From Haplomitrium mnioides (Eukaryota > Marchantiophyta > Haplomitriopsida > Calobryales), in NCBI GenBank assembly GCA_049999725.1, contig JBNGIS010022816.1, forward strand, positions 1 to 21,118: a stretch of 21,118 nt of DNA. The letters run 5' to 3'. The position numbers and the translations under genes are program-made. The notes beneath the pieces were generated by a model. The model was not told where the DNA came from. It made no database searches and saw nothing but the letters and a program-made list of their open reading frames with translations. Of the stretch, positions 1-9,246 are shown one piece after another. How positions within the stretch are numbered: position 1 is the first letter of the stretch; each line of letters begins with the position of its first letter.

Positions 1-1159
1 TGAACTCAGTAGCGGTTCCTGGTTCAAAGTAGCGGCTGTTTTTTATCCTTAGGTCCCAAAAGTCCTTTTTTCGGCCCGATCCGCAACCTCTGGTCTAGAC
101 TAGTAACCCTAGGTCCTTCTTATTATTCGGTTCGTTCCCACCATCCGACACCATTTTCAACATGGAGATTGGAATGACGCGTTCGACAAGTCGTACCTTT
201 GACGTCATTCTAGCAAACCTTTGACCTAATAGTTGACCCACTACCTTGTCTTTAGTACTTGATACGTTAGAGCAGGTTGAATCCGTAGGCGGGTCCCCCT
301 CCTTTACTACTAGTTCTGTAACTTTAACCGGAGGTATAAAGTTGCTCTACTTGCTTTCCAAGGGGAAGTTTGACCATCGTTTTGGAAAATCTGGAAGATA
401 TATTCCTTACCCAAAGCATCTTTAGACCACATTTAGTTCTTTTGGAAGTGCCATTCCACCCATGATCAAATCTTTGAGAAGCACTGTTTCAACTTTGTGC
501 AGCTCTTTTGAACATACAGTTCATCCCCGATCAACTCTTTCAAACTTTTCCCCTTGCTATGCTTATTCAGACTCAGAGTAGAAATTGCCTTGCTTTGACG
601 AAACAACCGTAGACTAGATCCTTGTGTCGACGATCGAAACCCAATTCCTACAATTCTAGTTCCCATCTAAGAGCACCTCCGATCACAAAGTCTCTCGATA
701 GTTTCCACTCCCTACTATTCTCCCAACCATTTCCTCACTCATAGAAATTCATGCTTCAAAGTGTTGCCTGAGATCCATAAGGTTAGAATGAATCCGTAGG
801 AGAAAGCCGACTTCCATGCTCATATCATATGTAGTTTGTAAGTTATCTATCTTCTTCATTTCGTACTTAGCTAGTTGACAGATCCACTGTATCTCCTCCT
901 GCATCTGGTGTGATTGAGTACCATTTAAGATTGAATCGAAGCTCGAATCGAGAAGAAGTCATCCCTCTATGAAATTACCCTCCTTCTCTCAAGTTGTCAC
1001 CCTTGCAGTCTGGTTTAAACAAACCACAACATAACATCAAACTATTATACAAGAATACTCCAAACCAACCACTATACTACATACTCCGTTGGAGAATAGA
1101 TAATATATCCACCTCACCCTAATACATAAGCTCGTAGAAAAGGGAGAGTTCCTCTCCCT

Positions 1160-1162
<3 letters not shown>
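1..1162 (-). repeat. Module R, copy C (stand-alone, most diverged copy)
   Basis: This stretch aligns by eye with 6360-7335 and 15880-16870. The clearest matches are at its two ends. The block around 60-260 shares the word for a Met-Thr-Ser-Lys motif and the 'taggtcc' context. The block 1020-1160 shares 'accacaacataac', 'ctccaaaccaacca' and 'ctatactaca'. The middle is more diverged and about 140 bp longer than in the other copies. Unlike copies A and B, no Copia integrase follows at the high-coordinate end; a CT microsatellite begins there instead. The low-coordinate end runs off the window. Confidence 0.6.
95..962 (-). pseudogene. Decayed protein of unknown family (module R ORF, copy C)
   Basis: I do not recognise this protein. 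Read on the minus strand from the ATG at 902-904 down to 95, one frame stays in register for about 260 codons with no frameshift. It is broken only by stops, including those at 749-751, 683-685, 656-658 and 614-616. The composition between stops is protein-like, with segments such as MEVGFLLRIHSNLMDL and KMVSDGGNE. Copy B encodes a parallel segment: G-(F/W), HSN, DL, a Trp-Ile pair, EM(V/I)xRI, then Y, LD and N-x-V. The TGA at 749-751 lines up with a Trp codon in copy B, so it is probably a TGG-to-TGA change. Another candidate ATG at 960-962 matches the ATG of copies A and B but needs one frame change to join. Host exon or retroelement accessory ORF are both possible; the three-copy repeat context favours the latter. 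Confidence 0.5.
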
Positions 1163-1203
<41 letters not shown>

Positions 1204-1317
1204 NNNNNNNNNNNNNNNNNNNNNNNNNNNNNNNNNNNNNNNNNNNNNNNNNNNNNNNNNNNNNNNNNNNNNNNNNNNNNNNNNNNNNNNNNNNNNNNNN
1301 NNNCTCTCTCTCTCTCT
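1163..1317. repeat. (CT)n microsatellite with an assembly gap inside
   Basis: Uninterrupted CT runs at 1163-1203 and 1304-1317 flank a run of N. The tract starts where module R copies A and B read 'ccctctcag' just before their Copia integrase tail, so it may have expanded from that short CT-rich seed. True length is unknown. The minus-strand reading of Arg-Glu repeats through it is not a gene. Confidence 0.95.
1204..1303. other. Assembly gap, exactly 100 N
   Basis: One hundred N inside the CT tract. The round number suggests a placeholder of unknown real size. Confidence 0.97.
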
Positions 1318-2388
1318 ACATCCTCTTCGTGAAACAATTTCTTAGATGCAAAAATCTGCACTATTGCCTAGATTTCTATTCGTTGTTTTGTTGTATTTGT
1401 TCAAGATATAGGCACAAATTCTTTTGGTTTCTTCTATAGATTTTTTATGAGAATCCAAGAAATAGTATTTTTCTAAAAGACTTCTAGTCAACAATTTAAC
1501 TCAAGAGTTCAAGAAAGAGTGTCTTGACAAACTTGCTAGACCTTTGGGCTCAAATCTTCACCATTCACTTGAACATGCATACCAACAAAAGAAACAATAG
1601 CTCTGCCTACGCGACTACACTCTCTTGTTGGATCATTTAATCCTTAAGTTGTTTGGCTTTTCTCATGTAGCAGATTGTTTAATAAGGGCATGTAAATGAC
1701 CAAGGAATAAATAAGGGTTGGTCTTTTGGTTCTTTGATGCATCCTTGCAAGTCTCTTAATGCAAGCATAGTTGCAAAAGCTTTCAATGTTACCCTTGGGT
1801 CTTTTCCAACAACATGAGGCTTGAAAACTTTTGTATAGATAGAAAACAATGGTGGCAGCATGACTTTGACATTGTTTCAAATCAGCTACAAAGGACGATC
1901 CTTTTTATTTGTGTTTTGGTTTGCCTTGAATTCAAGATATAATAAGCTGCATCAAGATTTGATGTTGTTGTTTCAAACCTTCCCAAAACTTCAAAAATCC
2001 GAGTCGTAAAATCTAGCATACCTAGTTGACATAGCTACAATGTCTCCTCTATAAACTTTTCTCTCAACAAAATTTGTCTTTGTAGTGGGACATTTGCAAC
2101 CAATCTATTATAGGAAACAGTTCTGCTCTTAAGACATTGCCTCTTTAGAGATCTTTGGCCAAGTCTCTTGGGAAAACTATCTCAATGAATCCCAAAAAAC
2201 TTTATATCTTAAATCTTCGTTGAGACTCCTTCCAATGCGGTTCACAGCCAATTCCTTGACTTGTCATTCCCTCCCCAAACACTCTTTCAACATAACTCAG
2301 CTTGCAAAAGTCACATTCTCTTGGCAAAACTCTCTCCTCTACAACTCTCTCTCTTCCATTTGAAATATTCTCATATCATTTCAACAAC
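1318..2388. other. Stretch without a recognisable gene
   Basis: AT-rich sequence with no domain I recognise. On the minus strand 1679-1861 is open for 60 codons and 1644-1880 for 78 codons in another frame. The first contains a fairly protein-like stretch (KAFATMLALRDLQGC), but it has no repeat copy in the window, no splice context I can defend and no family match I know. I treat both as chance or very old relics. Confidence 0.5.
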
Positions 2389-3083
2389 TTCAATGATTCA
2401 AAAATTGGAGCCCTAAGTGTGCCTTGAGTTTGTTGTGGAATTCATAACCGTAAGCGTACCTAGACTCTGATATAGAGCTTCAAACCCTATGTGGACATGG
2501 ATTGTAATGTGCAAGTCAAAACCTTATGTGCGTATAACTTTGTTGCGGAACTCAAAACCCTTTGCGAGCATAGTCTTTGTTAGCAAGTACTCTGATGTAG
2601 AACTTGGATTTCTATGTGCACATAGACTTTGGTGCGGAAGTCAAAGCCTTACACACACTTAGACTTTGATGTAGAACCCTGAACCTTGTACATATAAAGA
2701 CTACAATATAGAACTTAGAGCCTAAACTGCTCAAAGATTGTGATGTGGAGTTCAGAACCCTATATTCGTATGAACTTTGGTCGGAAACTTGGAGCACTCT
2801 ATATGCTTAGACTCTAAAGAAATTTTCTAAGCTCATAGTTTGTTTGGTTGCCCTAGCATTTTTTATTTTGAGTTATTATGACTCATTTGCGTATATGAAT
2901 CTTTAAATTTTAGAAGACTTTGAGTTGCTAAACCCTTGTTAAAAGATGACTACTTAACCCTTCGTGTGCATGGATTTTGAAGTAGAATAGAAAGCCTCTT
3001 TCTTGTTTGGACTTCAAAATAGAGCTATGAACTCCACCTAATGATAGGTTTTTGTAACTTACAACCCTTGGGACTCCAAACTG
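2389..3083. repeat. Degenerate minisatellite, 37-bp period
   Basis: Units begin, by the equivalent base, at 2389, 2426, 2463, 2500, 2536, 2573, 2588, 2625, 2662, 2699, 2736, 2773 and 2810. Nearly every step is 37 bp; one partial unit of 15 bp lies at 2573-2587. After a poorly preserved stretch, more units begin at 2916, 2948, 2973, 3010 and 3047. A rough consensus reads GACTTTGATGTAGAACTC, then AAAACCCTATGTGCGCATA. Units differ from each other at many positions, so the array is old. Because 37 is not a multiple of three, it is not a peptide repeat. There is no alternation of constant repeats and unique spacers, so it is not CRISPR. Confidence 0.8.
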
Positions 3084-4532
3084 ATTCCCTTGACTTCTGG
3101 TCCACTTGGGCTTTTCCTCAAGTTTTCTATTTATTTTTCAAAAAATAGGTTCTTAGTCGCACCATGTCTATGTACACATGAAGTTTATGCAACCAAATTT
3201 ATTTCAAAATGACTTCATTTTGACATTCGTTTCAATTTTTTGGCTTCAAAATATATTCTATTTTAAATGCAAGTTTTTGTGAAAACATACCACAATGTTT
3301 ATGCTTTTTATTGATTTCAAGATTTCTAATACTTTCACAAAACTAAGAATATCATTCAATTTTGCATAATAAAATTGCTTTTCAATCCACCAAGCTTGTT
3401 AAAAATGCCAAAAACGAACAAAAAAAACTTAAATAGTTTTTTTTTGGAAAAATGACTTAGTTTTCTTTGTTTTTTGAGCTTGAAAACACATTTTCTTGCC
3501 AGAAAAAAAGTTCATGTTTTGAGTAGTCTATTTTTTGTTCAAAGTAGCGGTTTTTGTTGACTTTTCTTGCTAGAGTTTGTTGTTCTTTCCTATATCGTAA
3601 TCGTTTTGTTTGCTTTATGTTGCTAGTCCAATATAAGTTGGACCAAATATAAAGATCTGAGTCTGAGTATTGGTCATATCTTAGTAGTTGGGTTAAGTTT
3701 TCTAATCATATATAAAGTGAAAAGATTTGCCCCCGTGGTTTGCACTGCCTTATATTGTCTGAATGAGTAGACTTGTTATTAGTATCATGTCATGTCTTTG
3801 CTCGATCTGTGTTAGTGCCTAGTTTGACTGGTACTACATTTAGATAGTTATAGACATGAATAGTTGGTGGTCGCATTCTTGCGAACAATCAAGATTTCCT
3901 CCAAGAAGTCGGAGAGTAGTTTCTTGGTTTGGATTCCTTTTGATTCATAAAGACAATACCAAAGAGTTTGTAGCATGTACTAGATTGCTTCTCATTAGAA
4001 GCTAAACCATCAGTTCTATTTTGGATTCTTAGTACTAGATACACACCAACATGTTCAAAGTTTAGACTCTCCTTCCTCTATTGACTCTCTTTTTGGCCTC
4101 ATATATCTAAATGTCTTTCAGATTATCCATAGGACATTCTTTTCTTATCTTGTCAAAGTGATCACTCAATGTTTTTAGAGCCCTATGATGGAGCACATTT
4201 ATAGTTGCCCTTTATCAGCCCAGTATCGCGTGGCACTAATCTAGGTATGGGAATACACGGGGTATATGGTTGTGTGAAAGGCAAAAGCTTTGTTTTCTAT
4301 AGTATTGAAGTGAAGCAAATATGGTAGAGATTGAGTGCCTTTAGCCTTTGTGGGTTCAATTCCTCTCGATCAAAAGCAAAAGGTAGGCAAACCCTTCCAA
4401 TTTTGTACTCAATTTTTGGTTAAGTAGAATGTAAGTATAACAATACAAGCATTATGTTGTGCTATTTATAAGAAAATAGAGAGGAGTGAAGGAAGTTGTA
4501 GAGGGTCACTTATTGGGTTAATTTGAGATAAG
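3084..4532. other. Stretch without a recognisable gene
   Basis: AT-rich DNA with poly-A and poly-T runs around 3400-3550. No protein domain or structural RNA is recognised. A 14-base word at 3537-3550 (GTTCAAAGTAGCGG) also occurs at 22-35. A TATA-like nonamer faces the minus strand at 4462-4470. Confidence 0.5.
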
Positions 4533-4649
4533 ATTATTTGCCTTCTAGGTTACTTCTAGTGTTTCTAGGGTTGAAATTAGAAGTGACTTCTAAGTGAGAA
4601 ATTTTAGGACTGAAATTGAAAGTGACTTGTAAGTGAAGAAAGAGGGATG
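4533..4649 (+). repeat. 39-bp tandem repeats upstream of a TATA box
   Basis: 4572-4597 and 4611-4636 match at 23 of 26 bases (tgaaatt, then aagtgactt, then taagtga) with a 39-bp period. A more worn third unit can be traced at about 4533-4571. Tandem repeats of this size just before a TATA box resemble the enhancer repeats found in the U3 part of some plant LTRs; that role is inference. Confidence 0.65.
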
Positions 4650-4665
4650 ACATCTCCTTCTCTTG

Positions 4666-4674
4666 TATAAATAG
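4666..4674 (+). promoter_or_regulatory. Candidate TATA box (TATAAATAG)
   Basis: A strong plant-type TATA box lies 30 bp after the last 39-bp repeat unit and is followed by pyrimidine-rich sequence (4700-4720), which suits a transcription start about 30 bp downstream. No open reading frame follows. The whole 4530-4860 block may be a piece of an LTR, but no matching second LTR, target-site duplication or primer-binding site was found. Confidence 0.35.
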
Positions 4675-4787
4675 AAGAGCTTCATAGCCCCACTCATCAT
4701 TCTCGAGTTCCTCTCGAATCACTTGGGTTCTTGGGTTGCTTGGATTTTTCTTGCACTCTTGGTCTTAGCTTGGAGCTTGAGTTGCAT

Positions 4788-4860
4788 AACTCTTATAGAG
4801 TTATCTTGTTGTGGCTTTGCTTGCCTTATTGGCATTTGGTTTAAGAACTCTATTAGAGTT
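4788..4860. repeat. Two copies of a short inverted repeat
   Basis: 4788-4802 reads aactct-tat-agagtt and 4846-4860 reads aactct-att-agagtt. Each is a perfect 6-bp inverted repeat with a 3-base loop, and the two are 58 bp apart. They lie just downstream of the candidate TATA box, so they would sit in a leader or R/U5-like segment. Function unknown. Confidence 0.7.
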
Positions 4861-5579
4861 CACTATCAATTTCTACTCATTTGGATTTGGTCTTGAGATT
4901 CTTTTACAATAAGGCTTTCTTGTTTTTTCAATCTGAAACTCTCAGTCTGGAATTCAAATTACCCAAGGAAGCTGTGTATAAAGTTTCAGTTGGAAACACG
5001 CAACATAATACTCTCCACAAATAGAAACTCAATTGTTGTTTGAAAACTGACAAATTCAGCACTCATGAATTTTCTCAAGTAGTAGCTCCTTCAATTCAAA
5101 AGATTCTGACTTGAATTTTCACAAGAACTTTTCTCACACTCATCTTTGGCTTCTCACAAAGTTCCAACTTATGTACTACTCTCAGCTTAAAGAAAGAACT
5201 CACAACTCTAAAGCCAAAAGAAAAGTAATCTAAAAAAACTTCAACCTTAATTGGCTGCTATAGAACAACATCAACTCTAAATGAATTGCAATTTGATGAA
5301 AAAATATAGCCCTTGCTATCATCTTTCTTATAGTACTATGCTCTTTTCCAGAACTATTGTATAAGTGTTGCAATTACTCAAAATGTAAAGCTATCTTTGA
5401 TTTGACCCCTTTGTCTTCAATCGCCCATAAGTAATTGAGTAGAACTCCAAATGACTTGAAATTTCCTGCACATGGATGTTACACTTTGTGAGCGTTTGAT
5501 GTTTTCTCCACACAAACTTTTTCTCCTCTTAAAACTCCTCGAACCTTCAAAAAAATGAACCCTTTTTTCTTTCCCTTAG
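4861..5579. other. Stretch without a recognisable gene
   Basis: AT-rich sequence with many short CTTCAA/TTGAAG words and no recognised domain. It adjoins the low-coordinate end of the A relic. The A/B match stops near 5580, so this part is either outside the repeat or the part missing from copy B. Confidence 0.45.
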
Positions 5580-5939
5580 GGTTTTTGCTAAAAGAAAGTT
5601 AACTTTTTTTATTTTGATATAAGAACAACACAAAGTAAACCCTTTGGTGTGACAGAGCACAAACAGGATAAAAAACTGAGAAAATTTTTCTTCCTTGATC
5701 AGATTATCAGTTGATGAAGTCACTCAATGTTCATCACCGATTGTTCAACATGTACCCAAAGTAGTATTTGAAGAAGACTCGAGAAAGCTCCATTCCAAAT
5801 CAGGTCAGAATGCAAATTGTGAGATTCCATCACTCCTTATAGGTGTTTTTTAGCAACAAAACTAGAATAAGTGAGTTCATGGCCGAATTCAAGAAATTAT
5901 CATCAAAGTGATATACAATCCACTACCAAAAATGATCTC

Positions 5940-6185
5940 AAGGAATAATTCTTAAACCAACAAAGAAAGGATTTGGAAGAGGAAAGTTATGAGTAGCAAA
6001 CAATCCTCTATCCATCATTGATATCTTGACTCATAAGTGACTTGAGCTTTGCTGTTGAACCTCCTCGCTCTAAGTGCCGATAGAGCTGGTACCCCTTTGA
6101 ACTCCCTAATGAATCTCTCAATCTCTCAATCCTCTTGATGATTGTCTCCTTGTTTCTTCTCTCTTCCATTAATCTTCAAAATATC
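5940..6185 (-). pseudogene. Second conserved frame of module R (copy A)
   Basis: The minus frame matches the open frame at 15366-15647 in copy B: GREKKQGDNHQED, then EIERFI, RARRF, AQVTYESR. Here it has a TGA after QED, another in place of a Leu codon, and a TAA further on. Between the two copies, changes fall about equally on all three codon positions, so I see no sign that either copy has been under selection. Function unknown. Confidence 0.35.
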
Positions 6186-6384
6186 TACTCACTTTATCCA
6201 AAGCATCTTCAATGTTACACTAATATATACTAATTTTGTTGTTCTAGAAGGTTCTCGAAAGTGCTTCGTCGCTTCTTCTACAATTTTCTCTGAATTTATC
6301 TATGGTAAGAAGATTGTATTTCTCCATTTTTTGTTGCATTTTTGTACACTAGCCAAACCACAACACGAGACCAGTCCGTTAACA

Positions 6385-7128
6385 CCTAGTCTAGACTATA
6401 AGCCATAGGTCCCTACCTTGTATTCAGTCCATTGCTGCCGCTCAACGCCGTCTTCAATATGGAATTGGGAATGTTGTATCCGACCAGTTGTACCCTTGAC
6501 GTCATTCCGAAAACCCAAGACTCGATTGTACGGTCCAAAGACGATGTTAGTCTAACCCGATAAGTTGATCATTGTTTTGAATCCATAGAGTGGTCCTCCT
6601 TTTTACCTACGAGTCTTTGAGTTCTAACCGATAGTATCAAGTTGTTCAACGCCGACTTCAATGAGGTAACTTAACTGTTGCTTCTGACAACCCATACAGA
6701 ATATTTCATACTTGATGAACATTTAGAGTTCTATCCGATATATTGTACGAGCTTTAGAACCCAACCTGTACATCAGACTACCGCCTGATCCCTACGTAAT
6801 TGTTCAAAACCTGATCTTTGCAAAGTCTGATCCCATCTAATGGGTTTTCTTGTTGTAGCCTATGTAGATAGATTCTCCTCTCGATCGTCTCCTTTTTCAT
6901 TTCTCTGATCGTAGGAATCTGAGTCCCCGAGCTTCCTCTCACATCCTTGGTGTTAGTATGAAGCCATCCTATAACTCAATCCCCGTAACTCACATTTTCA
7001 TTATGTGCAACTCTTGTCTCACGCTTGCTCATTAGCTAGGGAACCGATCCACCTGCGTCCCTTGCATTTTTCCGTCGGCTTTTGAGGTGAATGATTGGCT
7101 GAATTTGGATAGATTCGAACGTTGTCAT
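6385..7128 (-). pseudogene. Decayed protein of unknown family (module R ORF, copy A)
   Basis: Starting at the ATG at 7126-7128, the minus frame reads MTTFESIQIQ and then about 100 codons with a stop at 7036-7038 (SVP*) that copy B also has. It includes GW, H-T-N-T-K-D, Q-I-P-T-I and an ERRIYLHRL segment parallel to copies B and C. A one-base register change separates this part from the C-terminal part, where GMTSRVQLV (about 6505) and a SNGLNTR segment match copies B and C. The shared GPMAYSLD segment is flanked by stops also present in copy B. I do not recognise the family. It occupies the place where Copia reverse transcriptase would start. Confidence 0.45.
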
Positions 7129-7337
7129 TGCTAGAGACTTGTTCAGCTTTGAAATTGTCCATCCTCCACTCTCATATCCTTGCTATAATATACTACAACC
7201 AATCATTTAACTATAGCAAGAGAATGCTCCAAACTACCCACTAAACTACAATTCATTCTGAATAAAAGCACAACATGACATTCTGAACGTTTGATTTTCA
7301 TGATACTAAACAGAGGGCTCTTCCTCCTATGACCTCT

Positions 7338-7897
7338 CAGATTAGTGAAACAATACGTATGTGTGATCTAGTCACCTTTGCAATCTTAGTCAATGAGTCT
7401 GGTAATCGTTTGACTTCTTTAGTCATATGTAATAATCTCTTGACTTCATCCTCTCATTGTCTTGTTCCTTGATCATTCCGAAGAGGAAATAATGCCACTC
7501 ATTGTAATTCTTTTGGTATTGAGGATAACTTGTTTTGTTTCTTAAATAAAGATGGGAAGATGCTCTTGTAGAAATAGCAATGCACAAATCTGGCTTTAAT
7601 TACATTTGTTGTGGATGGTTCTAGATAAAGTATAATTGAAGGAGAATCATATTCGATATATATGCCTTACTGCCTTTGAGGACCATCTTATTCTTTTTCG
7701 ATTCTATGATAAGTGCAAGAACTTGGCATCCAAAAATACAAAGGTGGGATAAATCAGGAGTAGTCCCAAAAGCAAGTTGGTGATGAGTCAAGGAATTAAA
7801 AGATGATGGCTGATAATTGAGAAGTGATGCAACATGTAATACTATATGACACCAAGCTAAAATCAGCAATTTTGTTTGCATTAGTATGGGTCTTGAA
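7338..7897 (-). pseudogene. Copia integrase C-terminal part (copy A)
   Basis: 7881-7621 encodes 86 residues typical of the end of the Copia integrase core and what follows: a (M)QTKL start, AWCHIVLHVASL, then FGTxPDLSHLCIFGC and a KNKMVLKG block. The trail continues with frame changes to about 7338, where an EDEVKRLLH...LPDSLTK...VTRSHI pattern matches the linker after integrase in plant Copia polyproteins. None of the three catalytic acidic residues remains, because the upstream integrase core was deleted and the protease tail now runs directly into this segment. Copy B keeps the missing part at 17420-18085. Confidence 0.8.
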
Positions 7898-7899
7898 AC

Positions 7900-8770
7900 T
7901 TATTAAGTTCTTAGCAGCGCTAGGTAGATATACAACAAATTTAATATTTAGTACTCCTCTATGTGGTAATATGATCTTCAGAGGTCCATGTCTTTCAATG
8001 TGATCACTACCCATAATAGTTGTCATTGTTGACTTGATGGTGTAATTTTTGAGAAATATGATCTGTACTTCATAATAGTGTGAGTGCTCCCACTATCAAC
8101 TATGCAAGTTTTATTGCCTTCAAGAGGAAGTATATGTGAATTGCAATTGATCATGTGGTTCTTTGGCAAATCAACATCATTTTCAATATAATCATGTAGA
8201 GTATCATCTTTTTCCATAAATATACCACAAGTTTTAGGTTGTGTTATATTATGCTTACTAAGGTTGTATAAAGCAATTAGATATGTAGGGATTTTATACA
8301 TTTTTTGGGTATGTCTTTGTGTACCACATCTGAAACAGGTAACTATTGTTAGAGGATTACTTGTACTTGGCGTAGATATATTCTTAGTAAGAAGTATGCC
8401 ACCTCTGTTTCCTCTTATATAAGGTTTGCTACAAATATTTTGGCCTCTACCTCTCTCTCTAAATGCATACACTCTACTTGCAATGGGAAATCTTCCTCTT
8501 CAAGAAGTTTGTCTTCCACTTGCAAATTTGGCTCTTCTACTGGAAGTGCTTGTGCTTTTGGTCGATACAAAGTAATGAATTTCAGAGGGTTGTGTTATGG
8601 GCATTCTGCTAGGTGGTCTTGTCTTGGAGTTCTTTAGCAACATTTCTTAGTTGTCACACCAATCCATACAGATTTGTATTTTTAGACATTTTGAGTTTTT
8701 TGTCTTTTTGTGCTATAGTATATAAGGCCATGAACTCTCATAGAAAGGTTATCTTTTGATGTCACTCATT
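7900..8770 (-). pseudogene. Copia gag C-terminus, zinc knuckle and aspartic protease (copy A)
   Basis: From 8472 to 8023 one frame is open for 149 codons. Residues 46-59 form a retroviral-type zinc knuckle, C-x2-C-x4-H-x4-Y, in which the last Cys is replaced by Tyr (8296-8337). The protease active site DSG followed by STHTI is at residues 126-128 (8089-8097). The protease continues in another frame below 8026 and ends with a conserved-looking NLISF segment near 7900. Before the open frame, gag can be followed to about 8770 across a TGA at 8500-8502 and a TAA at 8647-8649, both shared with copy B. Relative to copy B there is an extra piece of about 50 bp near 8655-8700. In a live element this part would make the particle and the polyprotein-cutting enzyme. 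Confidence 0.8.
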
Positions 8771-8829
8771 TCGTGTATGAACCAAGAGGAGAGTTGAGGT
8801 ATTGTAGCTCTTGGAGAAGCATGGATTTC

Positions 8830-8854
8830 TCAAAACCAGGTGCGCTGGTTTTGA
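8830..8854. repeat. Perfect hairpin, 10-bp stem and 5-base loop
   Basis: tcaaaaccag, loop gtgcg, ctggttttga. The stem is perfect over ten base pairs and stops at a mismatch on the next pair. No U-run follows on the plus strand and no gene ends here, so I do not call it a terminator. Confidence 0.75.
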
Positions 8855-8919
8855 CATCATAAGATCAAACACTTTGGAATTTCTTCGATAAGGTATCACT
8901 CAAAGAAAAGTACATCAAA

Positions 8920-8981
8920 AGATTTGTGAGATTTCTATCATCTATGGTATAGATTTGTGAGATTTCTATCATCCATGGTAT
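8920..8981. repeat. 31-bp tandem duplication
   Basis: 8920-8950 and 8951-8981 are identical except for T versus C at one position (catcTatgg / catcCatgg). The high identity points to a recent local duplication by replication slippage, or to an assembly artefact. Confidence 0.9.
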
Positions 8982-9146
8982 CTTGGATTGCGATTGAGAA
9001 ATGTGATGAAGAAATTGGAGCATAAGAATGCTGAAAGTTTTGTGGAAGAAATTTTGTGTGAAGAGCTCTTTGAAGGTGCAAAAATCTGCTCGTTGGAAGA
9101 TTTTTGTGTTGTTTGAGTGATTCTGTGCAGATTTTTGTGGAAGGAA

Positions 9147-9246
9147 NNNNNNNNNNNNNNNNNNNNNNNNNNNNNNNNNNNNNNNNNNNNNNNNNNNNNN
9201 NNNNNNNNNNNNNNNNNNNNNNNNNNNNNNNNNNNNNNNNNNNNNN
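9147..9246. other. Assembly gap, exactly 100 N
   Basis: One hundred N. Open frames drawn through it are meaningless. Confidence 0.97.

Larger units (their letters stand above)
5580..8770 (-). mobile_element. Chimeric Copia / module R relic, copy A
   Basis: Minus-strand retroelement relic. In its own direction it has a gag C-terminus (8770-8480), zinc knuckle (8337-8296), protease (about 8110-7900), integrase C-terminus (7897-7338) and then module R (7337-5580). It aligns with 15049-18850 at roughly 85 percent by eye. No reverse transcriptase or RNase H motif is visible. It lacks gag N-terminus and integrase core, the latter by an internal deletion of about 650 bp near 7898. No LTRs, target-site duplication or primer-binding site were found, so the ends are approximate and set by the A/B match. 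Confidence 0.75.

Noticed and set aside
1158-1361. Minus-strand open frame encoding Arg-Glu repeats
   Set aside because: It is the AG strand of the CT microsatellite read through the run of N.
2389-3083. CRISPR-like array
   Set aside because: The 37-bp units are contiguous and diverged, with no constant repeat separated by unique spacers, and the DNA is plant nuclear.
8440-8637. Plus-strand open frame rich in Ser
   Set aside because: It is the opposite strand of the Arg-rich Copia gag tail.
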